Positions 16,648 through 25,400 of a stretch of DNA of 64,000 bases are shown here, piece after piece (the first letter of the stretch is position 1; each line of letters begins with the position of its first letter). The position numbers and the translations under genes are program-made. This stretch comes from Ereboglobus sp. PH5-10. GTDB taxonomy: Bacteria > Verrucomicrobiota > Verrucomicrobiia > Opitutales > Opitutaceae. Location of the stretch: positions 105,207 to 169,206 of the forward strand of contig NZ_JAQFIP010000008.1 of the NCBI RefSeq assembly GCF_029504735.1, read 5' to 3'. The notes below the pieces were generated by a model. It was not told the origin of the DNA, did no database searches, and was given only the letters and a program-made list of their open reading frames with translations.

Positions 16648-17826
16648 TTAACTTCCCTCGGGTTTTTCGAGTGTGGCTGCGGACGGACTGGAAGGGATGG
16701 CGATTTTTTTCGGATCGTCGGGGTGCCCGGGGTTAAATCTGCCGGCGTCGGGAGCGAGGCGGACGGCGAGTTCGGGAAGCTGCACGCGAATGGCCTCGAC
16801 TATGCATCGCGCGAGTTCGTAGGCGCCGTAGTTGCTGAAGTGCGAATTGTCGGCGAGGGCCTTGGGCTGGTTGGGATAGGTGTTGGCCGGGGCAAACACA
16901 AAGGCATCCTTTGATTTCTCGACGCCGAGCGCGGTGAAGAGGCGTCCGCTAATCGTGTGCAGGTCGATGAAGGGGACGTTTTTTTCCTCCGCGACTTTGC
17001 GGACGGCGGCGGGATAATCGCCGTGCGTGTTTTGGAGTTTGCCAGCCTTATCAAAACGGCGGCGATACATGGGGGAAATCAGCACGGGCCTGCCCTTTTT
17101 CGCGACGATGGCGTCGACATATTCGCGGAGGTTGCCGGCATAGGTTGTGAACGCGCCGCCGTTTTTCTCCTTCATGTCGTTATGCCCGAATTGTATGAAA
17201 ACGTAATCGCCGGGCCGGAGCGTGTTGAGGATTTTTTCGAGCCGGTTCTGACGGTGGAAGGAACCGAGCGAGAGGCCGGACTGGGCGTAGTTGGCGACAA
17301 CCGTGCCGGGCGCGAAGAAGCGCGGAAGCATCTGCCCCCACGAGGCCCAGGGTTCGTTTTGCTGGTCGGTGACGGTGGAATCGCCCGCGAGAAAAACATT
17401 CAGCGCGGTTTCGTTGCGCGCGATTTCAATCGCGGAGACCGCGGGACTCGGGCCGTTGAATTCGAGCGTGAGCTTGTTGTCCCAGTTTGCGGCGCCGATT
17501 TCATTGGGTTTGAGCGACACTTTTTTGCCCGAACCGGGGATATCCGGTGTGTGGACGCTGACCGTGAAGGTGCGCGCGGTTGTTTCGCCTTTCGCCGTCT
17601 TGACCGACTCAAGCATGAGGCGGCGGTTCTCCGCCTTCACGGTGGTGTCGGACGCGGCGCCCGGGCTGCCGAGGTGGACGGTGACATCGTAAACGCCCTC
17701 GGGCAGGTCGATGGAGACGAACGGCGAGGAACTTGTTATCGAGCCGGGGGCGATGTCGATGCGTTGCGGCGCGGCGGTGAGGGCCGTGACTGACAGAATG
17801 GTGGTGACGAGGATGCGTTTTATCAT
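16648..17826 (-). CDS. second rhamnogalacturonan acetylesterase-type SGNH hydrolase with N-terminal beta-sandwich
   Basis: Exported esterase (signal peptide MIKRILVTTILSVTALTA). The N-terminal 20-135 region looks like a carbohydrate-binding-like beta-sandwich (FVSIDLPEGVYDVTVHLGSPGAASDTTVKAENRRLML, with LTLEFNGPSPAVSAIEI at its end). The SGNH core follows: serine in FLAGDSTVTD (near 148), glycine block YAQSGLSLGSF, FGHND (near 211), and the Asp/His pair in ADNSHFSNYGAYELA (near 328). It differs from the esterase at 3429-4325 by having this extra domain, so the two may act on different acetyl positions. It is upstream of GH2 and PL11 in a same-strand series. Confidence 0.85.
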   Translation of the reverse strand: MIKRILVTTILSVTALTAAPQRIDIAPGSITSSSPFVSIDLPEGVYDVTVHLGSPGAASDTTVKAENRRLMLESVKTAKGETTARTFTVSVHTPDIPGSGKKVSLKPNEIGAANWDNKLTLEFNGPSPAVSAIEIARNETALNVFLAGDSTVTDQQNEPWASWGQMLPRFFAPGTVVANYAQSGLSLGSFHRQNRLEKILNTLRPGDYVFIQFGHNDMKEKNGGAFTTYAGNLREYVDAIVAKKGRPVLISPMYRRRFDKAGKLQNTHGDYPAAVRKVAEEKNVPFIDLHTISGRLFTALGVEKSKDAFVFAPANTYPNQPKALADNSHFSNYGAYELARCIVEAIRVQLPELAVRLAPDAGRFNPGHPDDPKKIAIPSSPSAATLEKPEGS

Positions 17827-17886
17827 TGGTTGAAAAATTCGAGCTATCTTGCGCGTCGGGTTGCGGTATTAATTTTTAACTTTCGC

Positions 17887-19620
17887 CTACGCCTTTATTC
17901 CAGCGGCCCCGGCGATGGTTTGGTTTTTCGGAAAACGCTTGGCGGCCTGTTGCAGGAATCCGAGCGTGCCGGGTTCGGGGCGGGCCTCGCTTTTCAGGAG
18001 AATCTCGGCGAGCGTGTCGCAAACATCCTCCGTGGCCAGGCCGCCCGTGAGCGCGCCGCCGAGGGTGTCGATCAATGCCGATGTTTCCTCCGCGTTCAGT
18101 TTCGCGCCGGCGGGTTTGGCCGCGAGCGCGTCCTTGAGCTGGAGGCGCGCGGCGGCGATGTGAGCTTGCGCGGGCGGCTTGGGCAGCGCCATCAGAGTCT
18201 TGAGGATTTTGCGAGCGCGCGCCTCGGAGCCGGCCTGCTGCTCGAGCGTCGCGAGCAGCGCAAGCATGGCGGGATCGCGCTCGCCGCGCCAGTAGGCGGT
18301 GCGCAATTCCTCAAGCGCCTTTCCCGGGTTCGCCTGCGAAACATGCATCTCGCCCTTGATGCGCGCGACCTCGGATTGCGTGGCCGCGCGATAAGTCGGC
18401 GCGGGCAGCGGCGGAGGCGAATCGAACTTAAAATCCGTGCTCTTATAGTAGGCGATGTCGCGCGCATAAGCGGCCAGGTGATTTTCAATGGTTTTCATGG
18501 ATTTCCCAAAAACCTCCCTGAACATCGCATCGGTCGGCGCCACGCCACTCGCCAGCCTGTTCACAAACTGCATGAAACGCGCGGAGTATTTATTATTGTC
18601 CCCGTAAAGTCCGTAATGGACAAAGAGGGACGCGGCCCGCGCCTCCTCCTCCGTGAACGCCCCCTCCTTTTTGAGAAGCTCGGAGAGTTTTGGCATGGTG
18701 CGGCCGGCCAGTTCCTCGCGAACCCGCGCGAACTGGATGAGCCTGTCGGAAACCTGCGTGCTGCCGAGAAGATTGCTGAAGCCGCGCGTGAACCACGCGG
18801 GCAATTTTTGCGGCTGCGCATCGAGGGCAAAGCGGCCCAGTTCGTAACTGACCGTGGAGGCCAGGCGCTCCACGGAGGGACGTTGCAAACCGGAACGCGG
18901 TTCGTCGGCGCGAACGAGCACCGCAAGCGGGCCGCCGTTCACCGCCAGCTCAACATAACCATCGGGAAGCGGCCTCACGATGGATTCATCGCGCACAAAC
19001 CCCGGCACATTGCGACTGGTGAGGTTCAAGTGGTCCTGCGTTGTGGTTTCAGTTTCATCGCCGGTCAAAATATTGCCGTCATTCATGTCGTCCATCTGGG
19101 TGAGCCCGTATTCGGAGGCAAAGCGTTGCGCGCCCATGTAGGCGAAATTGACGGAGCTGCTGAAATTGCTCGGCGCGGGCTCGATGTTGACCGCCACAAT
19201 CGGGTCGCCCTCCCAGGTGTCGCTCGTTTTCACGAACTGCCGTGGCGCGGAGTGTTGCTGATTGATGTCAACGACAACATAAACGGGCGTCCTCGGCAAA
19301 TTCCGCACAAGCGCGGGCCAGAGGCGGGTGGAGGCCAGCTGGCGCAACTGCAGTTCGTGCACGAGCACCCTTGTCTGGCTGGAATTGAGGTTGGAAAGCA
19401 ACTCGTAACCGGGCGCGATAACGGTGCGCCCGCCGCGCTCAAGGGCAAGCGCGGGCACGCGAACATAGGTCCAGCGCTCGGGCTCCGGCAGGACGCGGTC
19501 GCCCTTGACGACGTAGGGTTCCATTTCGACAACGGGTCCGGGGGGCGCGCCGCTGGCGCCAATGAATAATGGAAAATGGAAAATGTATAATGAGAGAAGC
19601 GCGAGGAGGCGGGTTTTCAT
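17887..19620 (-). CDS. exported protein resembling a degenerate DUF1570/gluzincin peptidase
   Basis: No firm family. It starts with a signal peptide (MKTRLLALLSLYIFHFPLFIGASGA) whose hydrophobic core is encoded by a short-period repeat. The mid-region has the layout of a gluzincin-like metalloprotease: an STVSYELGRFAL helix (near 258) followed by LPAWFTRGFSNLLG (near 275). In active relatives these would be HExxH and P.W..EG..; here the first His is Tyr-preceded Ser/Tyr, the second His position is Arg, and the downstream Glu is Arg, so metal binding should be lost. Residues after about 400 are helical and TPR-like (ALEELRTAYWRGERDPAMLALLATLEQQAGS). It sits between the autotransporter and the esterase. 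A scaffolding or glycan-binding role is possible; the function is unknown. Confidence 0.6.
   Translation of the reverse strand: MKTRLLALLSLYIFHFPLFIGASGAPPGPVVEMEPYVVKGDRVLPEPERWTYVRVPALALERGGRTVIAPGYELLSNLNSSQTRVLVHELQLRQLASTRLWPALVRNLPRTPVYVVVDINQQHSAPRQFVKTSDTWEGDPIVAVNIEPAPSNFSSSVNFAYMGAQRFASEYGLTQMDDMNDGNILTGDETETTTQDHLNLTSRNVPGFVRDESIVRPLPDGYVELAVNGGPLAVLVRADEPRSGLQRPSVERLASTVSYELGRFALDAQPQKLPAWFTRGFSNLLGSTQVSDRLIQFARVREELAGRTMPKLSELLKKEGAFTEEEARAASLFVHYGLYGDNNKYSARFMQFVNRLASGVAPTDAMFREVFGKSMKTIENHLAAYARDIAYYKSTDFKFDSPPPLPAPTYRAATQSEVARIKGEMHVSQANPGKALEELRTAYWRGERDPAMLALLATLEQQAGSEARARKILKTLMALPKPPAQAHIAAARLQLKDALAAKPAGAKLNAEETSALIDTLGGALTGGLATEDVCDTLAEILLKSEARPEPGTLGFLQQAAKRFPKNQTIAGAAGIKA
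19561..19604. repeat. short-period repeat that encodes a signal-peptide core
   Basis: AATGAATAATGGAAAATGGAAAATGTATAATGAG-type units (8-10 nt period) cover the codons for LSLYIFHFPLFIG, the hydrophobic core of the 577-residue protein's leader, on the complementary strand. The same unit family occurs at 6497-6531, 6570-6585 and 22418-22446. Confidence 0.65.
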
Positions 19621-19690
19621 GTTGTGCGTGTGGGCATGGGCAGGCGGCGGGTTGGATGAGGCTACTTAAATCGCAAGGGAGCAAACGCGC

Positions 19691-19725
19691 GCTACGCGAT
19701 TCGGAAGGGCCTCGAATCGCGTAGC
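19691..19725. repeat. 13-bp perfect inverted repeat downstream of autotransporter gene
   Basis: GCTACGCGATTCG (19691-19703) and CGAATCGCGTAGC (19713-19725) are perfect complements with a 9-nt loop. It lies 30 nt beyond the autotransporter stop codon and before the next same-strand gene. It is probably a stem-loop that terminates or protects the upstream transcript. No T-run follows. Confidence 0.6.
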
Positions 19726-19754
19726 CGGGAGCGGGTGTCAAACTGGCGGCGTTT

Positions 19755-22379
19755 TCAGAAGGTGTAGGTGATGCCGCCGCGCACACCAACGCTTTCCTTG
19801 GCGGCGCCGCGATACTCGGACTGGTAGCGCAGTTCGGCGCGGAGCTTGCGAGTCACATTCCAATCGAGGCCGATGTCCATGCGCCAGCCGTTGCTGCCGA
19901 TGTCGGGACCGCGGACCGACATGCGCTCGCCGAACAGGTCGGAGGCGATCCAGCGCTCGTCATCGTCGAATTCGTGCAGGTAGGAATAGTGCAAATAGGG
20001 ACGCAGAACACCGTGCTTGAGCGGGAAGCTGCGAGCCACGCGAACGCCCAGTTTGCCCTGAAGCGACATCTTTTCCTGGTCATAAACGCGGAGACTGGCC
20101 GCGCCGGCGTTGCGTTCCTCGAAGCCGTCCACCTTCCAATTCATCACTTGAAGGCCCGCAACGGGAACGACCTCGAACCAGGGAAGATTCACCGTGTAGG
20201 CGGCGGAAATTGCGGCGCCGAGGCGCGAGCCGTCGGTGTCGGATTTCGCCCATGTGCCAAGACCGGTCAGGGCCACGGAGCGTTCGGATTCATAATCGTC
20301 GACGCCATAAAAACCGGTGAAATTGAATTGAAGCTTGCCGGTGTTGTAACGGGCGCTGAGGCCGAAGGTATAGCTGTTCAGGTCGGTATAGCCGCCGGCA
20401 GTGTCGAGATCGAAGTCGGTGAACTCATAACTGAAGAAACCGCCGACAACGAAGTTTTCGCTGATTGCGTAGCTGGTGCCGACAACGGTGCCCACGATGC
20501 CGTAGTTGGAATAGTCGGCATCACCCTCATTGCCCTTGGATGCCTCCTGGCGGAATCCGTCGAGAAACGCCTGCCACGAACCTTTCTGCCGTTTGAAGGC
20601 GGCATCCTGATACATGCGGTCCTCCACGCTTTGCACGAGCGAGTTGGTGCGGACGACCGCCGCGGGAAACCACGACTGATAGACGCTGGGCGTGAGCTGG
20701 TCGAGCACCTGGCAGTATTGGATGATGGAGGGCTGGCGGTTCAGCGATTCGAAGAGCGGCTCGTAGGCGGCCTGGCTCGCCACGGGGGTGTTGTAATAAA
20801 TATCGTCAACCTTCCGGGCGGCGGCCAGGTATTTGTCGCCAAGGTCGCCGGAGGCGAGTTGGGGAACCCCGGAGAACGGCGTTTGCTCCACGGTGACGAG
20901 GAGCGTGCGGCGCACCTCCATGTCCTGCAGGTAGGTGTAGTTGTATTCGGACTCGCTCTTCCACTCCCAAGTGGTCTTGAGCGTCATGCTGGCGGGAAGC
21001 GTGGTGTTTTCAAAATCGCCCAGGATCATGACGTCGGTGCCACTGCTGGCGACATCCAGATTTACGGTCATCAGTTCGTAGGTGACGGGCGTGCGCACGA
21101 TGCGGGGAAACGTGTCGGCCATGTTGATGATGAGGTTTGCATACCTGGGATTGCTCGAGGTGGAGTCCACGGTCGTGGAACTGCGAATGGTCATGGTGCC
21201 CGTGAGGGTAACGTCGAGGCGGTCGTGCACGGTCTCCGTGACAAGATCAAAACCGAGGCTGCCGTTGAGCTCGAAATTGGTGGCGTTGATGGTGAGCGGC
21301 GTGTCGGGGGAATTGCCGATGGTGGAGCCGAGGTAACCGGGCGTGAGCATGCCGCCCTCATCGACGGTGATAAAGCCGTTGATTATGCCGCTGCCGCCGA
21401 TAACCGAGCCGGCCATGGCTTGAATGCCGCCGTTGTGAACGCCCTCCACGAGATACTGGGCGCCGGAGCGGATGCGAAAACGCGCGCGCCCGTCGCCCTC
21501 GTAGTTCACCTGGCCCGTCATGCGTGTGATGTAGCCATACACATCGCAAATGGCATTGGCGGAATTGGAGTTGGCGGGCTCCTGATAGAACAACCCGCCC
21601 ATGATACTGACCTGGCCTGTTGTGAGCTTGTCATTCAGCGTCACATTGCGTCCGCCCACGTAGATTGTCGTGTTGGGGCCGGCCTCAAGAATGCCGCCGA
21701 TGCGCACGCCGTCGGTGCGGGCCGACGTGTAGGTGACGACGCCGGGCCTGTTCTCGACATACCCCTCGTAAACAAAGGGGATTTCGCCCGCCATGGAGAT
21801 GTCAATGCGGGCGTTGTCAGTAAGCGTGAAGATGCCCGTGCCAAGACCGCTGTTGGCGACGCGGGAGCCGGCGTAGGAATCCGCTGCCGTGATGACGGTG
21901 TTTCTTCCGAGCTTGTAATAGGCGGCCAGCCGGGTCGAGTCATCCCCGGTCGATTCGGGATAGGTGAGATCAAGTGAGCGCCCCAACTCCGGAGTGCTTC
22001 CAATCAAGCCATTAAATGTGAACCCCTTGCCGACTGGATTGATATAAAGGACGCCGTCGCCCTCGCTCGAAAACTCGATCGTGTAGCTTTTGTTGGCGCC
22101 AGTCTGGATGCTATAAAACTGAATGGTTCTATCCTCGTCCCCCGTGTGGGTGGCGACGATGTCCTTGTTCGCGATGGCGGTGTCGCCGGGAAGGCGAATG
22201 GCGGCCACGGGGCTGTCGGGCACAGAGCCGGTGCTCCAGTTGGCGGCATTGAAGAAGTTATTGTCAACAGCGCCGGTCCAGTCGCTAAACTGGGTCGGCA
22301 CAGGCGTGGTCTGGGCGGCGAGGTGAGCACAGGCAAGACCGAGGGCCAGGGCGAGGGATGTGGTGCGGAGTGTTTTCAT
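19755..22379 (-). CDS. autotransporter with C-terminal outer-membrane beta-barrel domain
   Basis: Type Va-like secreted protein. It has a signal peptide (MKTLRTTSLALALGLACAHLAAQ) and a passenger of about 570 residues rich in beta-strand repeats (FSDWTGAVDNNFFNAANWSTGSVPD, AGSVIGGSGIINGFITVDEGGMLTPGYLGS). From about residue 600 there is a complete barrel with alternating amphipathic strands (GSWQAFLDGFRQEAS..., VVGGFFSYEFTDFDLD, LSARYNTGKLQFNFTGFYGVDDYESE, LRAELRYQSEYRGAAKESVGVRGGITYTF). The final aromatic residue suits BAM recognition. The SG-repeat GSGIINGFITVDEGGMLTPG motif is typical of autotransporter-associated repeats. It is neighbour to the two giant repeat proteins; a role in surface attachment to pectin is inferred. 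Confidence 0.85.
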   Translation of the reverse strand: MKTLRTTSLALALGLACAHLAAQTTPVPTQFSDWTGAVDNNFFNAANWSTGSVPDSPVAAIRLPGDTAIANKDIVATHTGDEDRTIQFYSIQTGANKSYTIEFSSEGDGVLYINPVGKGFTFNGLIGSTPELGRSLDLTYPESTGDDSTRLAAYYKLGRNTVITAADSYAGSRVANSGLGTGIFTLTDNARIDISMAGEIPFVYEGYVENRPGVVTYTSARTDGVRIGGILEAGPNTTIYVGGRNVTLNDKLTTGQVSIMGGLFYQEPANSNSANAICDVYGYITRMTGQVNYEGDGRARFRIRSGAQYLVEGVHNGGIQAMAGSVIGGSGIINGFITVDEGGMLTPGYLGSTIGNSPDTPLTINATNFELNGSLGFDLVTETVHDRLDVTLTGTMTIRSSTTVDSTSSNPRYANLIINMADTFPRIVRTPVTYELMTVNLDVASSGTDVMILGDFENTTLPASMTLKTTWEWKSESEYNYTYLQDMEVRRTLLVTVEQTPFSGVPQLASGDLGDKYLAAARKVDDIYYNTPVASQAAYEPLFESLNRQPSIIQYCQVLDQLTPSVYQSWFPAAVVRTNSLVQSVEDRMYQDAAFKRQKGSWQAFLDGFRQEASKGNEGDADYSNYGIVGTVVGTSYAISENFVVGGFFSYEFTDFDLDTAGGYTDLNSYTFGLSARYNTGKLQFNFTGFYGVDDYESERSVALTGLGTWAKSDTDGSRLGAAISAAYTVNLPWFEVVPVAGLQVMNWKVDGFEERNAGAASLRVYDQEKMSLQGKLGVRVARSFPLKHGVLRPYLHYSYLHEFDDDERWIASDLFGERMSVRGPDIGSNGWRMDIGLDWNVTRKLRAELRYQSEYRGAAKESVGVRGGITYTF

Positions 22380-22417
22380 ATATTTAAAGTGGCGTTGGCT
22401 GATTGTGTTTTTTCGGG

Positions 22418-22446
22418 TCTATTATACATTTTTCATTATGCATTAG
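22418..22446 (-). promoter_or_regulatory. repeat copy that carries a TATAAT box upstream of the autotransporter gene
   Basis: This gap copy of the AATGAAAAATG repeat family contains TGTATAATAG on the coding strand. The hexamer TATAAT occupies 22421-22426, 42 nt upstream of the autotransporter start. No convincing -35 hexamer is seen. It may be a repeat-borne promoter. Confidence 0.35.
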
Positions 22447-22457
22447 CCCGAGGGGCG

Positions 22458-25400
22458 TCAGAAGTTGGCCCTCACACCGAGATTAATAACCATGCCGGAG
22501 GTGAAGTAGCCGGCGGTGCGGTCAAAGATTTTGCGGTCATCGCCCTCGTCGGTCATGTTGCGCCAGTCGAATGTGGCGTTCCATCGGCTGTTGATCTTGT
22601 AGGTGAGGTTGAGGTCGAGGCGCACGACAGAGGCCTGGTTCGTAATTTCGACGATGTCGGCGTTGACCGCCTTCGCGAAATCATCAACCCAGTAGGCTGC
22701 GACGCGCCCGTTGAATTTCCGGCCCGTGTAGCTGAGCTGGATGGTGCCGCTGCGTTTTTGGATGCCGGACATGGGCAGCGTGACCCACACCATTTCACTG
22801 GCGTTGTATTCGGCCACGGTTTGCGCGGTCACCGTGGAAGGCGCGCGCATGGTGTGACGATAGGCCTTGATCGTGGGGTCGGCGTATGAAAAGGCGCCGT
22901 AGAAGAAGAAATTTCTCAGGCTCTTGTGAATGATGTCGAGCCGCTGGCGATAGGAGATTTCGAAGCCCTCGTTTTTGCCCTCGCCGCTGTTGTAATAATT
23001 GATCGAGGTCCAGATGCCGGTGCGCATGAGGACGGGGAAGTAGCGGAGATCGTCATTATAAAACACGTCGATTTCGTTCGCCAGTTCGGGCAAGTCGGTG
23101 ACCTCAAAATACGAGGTCTCCTGGTGGATGTAATCCTTGATGTCCTGGCGGAAAAGCGAAAAGCGGATTTCGCCGTCGCGCGATGTCATATAGTCAATGG
23201 ACACGTCGTATTTCACCGAGCGCTGGGGTTTGAGCGCGGGGTTGCCCGTGGTCATTCTCCTGCTGCTTTGGTTGTAATCACTTTCGGCGAGCACCTGGCT
23301 GAGCTTGGGACGCCCGATGTTTTGGGTGCGGGCGCCGCGAACCGTGAGATTGCGTATCGGCGTCGTCCACCGGAACTGAATATTGGGAAACAATTCGCCG
23401 TCGCCGGTGTGGGTGAATGATTTTTTCGAGAAGAGCGCCTTGGTCTGGTCAACAACGTCGTGCATGCCGTAATACGGATTGGGCACCTGGTCGAAATGGA
23501 GGAACTCGTTGGTGATCGGATCGCGCACGGCGACGGTGTTGAACTCGCGATTGGGGTTGCGCTGGCTGTTGGCGTTGGTCGTGCTGTAGATATTGTAGTC
23601 GGAAACAGTGACCGCGGTGCCATCCACATTGGTATAGCTGCGCATGCCCAGGAACTCCGGCGTTTTGCCGGTCGACCTCAACCGTTCATAACGGAGACCC
23701 GCGATCACGGTGAAGGTGGGAGTCACGCGGGCGGTCAGCTGAACATAACCGGCGGTGGTGGCCTCCTTGGTTTCCTTCTCGGAAATCATTTCCTGATACG
23801 TCTGCTCATGTCCGCGATCATCGTGGGTTTCCCGCGAATAAAAGGCGTCGGGATTGGCGTTATAAAAATCATAGACTTGGTAGGGGCTGACCCAGGTGGG
23901 AATGGGCACGCCAAATCCCCAGTTGTTTTTGAAATAGGGATCGGCGAACTGGCCGAGGGCGGGTTGCGAGGTCGTCCAGCTTGATTCCGAGCTGCCGCCC
24001 GTCATCTGGCGACGCCTCCAATATTTATTGGTGTGGCGCGATTGCTCGGCGTAGAGGCCGCCAAATTTAACCTCGACGGGGACCCGGTATTCGGTGAGGG
24101 GCACGCGGAGCTCGAGGGGGATGGTTATGTCCATCTTGGCGCCGAGCTTTTCGTCCGTGCCGTAGTTAAAGTTCTGGTCGAGCGTGAGGCGGTCGTAGTT
24201 GTCCAGGTTCTGATAGCTGCGCGGGTCGCTGGAGGTGATAACGCCCTGTCCGTCGTGATTGGTCTGGACAAGCCTGCCGGTGGCATTGCCGGCAAGATCG
24301 AAAATGTTCATCCCGAGCCCGCGCACACCGTAGGAAACCGAATAGTTGTCATCGGGACTGGGATCGGCCTCGGCCTTGCTGTAATAGGCATTGTAATCAA
24401 CGGACACCCTGCCGAATTTATGCTTGGCGCCCGCGTTGAACATATAGGTGCGATTGTCGCTGGCATTGACGCTGTTGCTTATATCAACCGAGACGCCGTT
24501 GGGCGAAATCATATTGTAGAGGTCGGAGCCGTTGGCGTGCGAACCGGCGTTGACTCGCATATTGCGGTCATAGGCGCCCAATCCGCGGCTGTCATTATAC
24601 GATGTCTTTAAATAGAACGAGTGATTGGAGCCCCAAGGCTCATAGTCGAGATTGAGCGAAATCACGCGATCCTCCGTGCTGCCGCTTCGTTCCCTCCAAC
24701 GCAACGACCGCACATAACCGGTCGTGTCTTTCGTGAGCACGTTATTGGAATTGGCCAGCGAAAAGGAGTCGTAGGAGTAGCCGTTTGGCAATGTATACTC
24801 GTTGCTATATCGATATTTGCGCGTAAAGCCCACATCAAACGCGATGGCAAAGCGCTGGTTGAAATTCTCGCTCCAGGAAAAGTTGAAACCAGGCTGGAGT
24901 TTGCGGTCGGGAGTGCGACCGCCACCGGGAGTCTTGTCGAAGTTGAGCTCGGCGGTATTGAGGCTCATATTGGCCGTGAACATCATGCGGCGGCCCTTTT
25001 GCCGGAGCGCGCTCTTGGTCACGATGTTGATCTGGCCGCCCATGGTGCTGGCCGGCTGGTCGGCGGTGGGCGCGGCGTTGATCTCGATTTTCTCAATGTT
25101 TTGAAGGGCGGCAGTCTTCAGGTTGAAGGCGCGGCTCGTGTTGCCGTCGGAGTCATACGACATGGAGGCGGTCTCATTGCCGTCGAGGGTGATGCTGGCA
25201 AAGTCGGGGTCCATGCCGCGAATGCGCATCGTGGAGGCGTCCTCGCCATCGTAGTCGATGGTGATGCCGGGAAGGTTTTTCATGAGTTCGCCGATGTTGT
25301 TATCAACAACATTGCCGAACGAATCGGCCGCGAAAACGGCCTTCTGGGTGACCGCGACACGCTGTTCCTGAAGCGCCCGGGACGAGCCCTCGCGATCACC

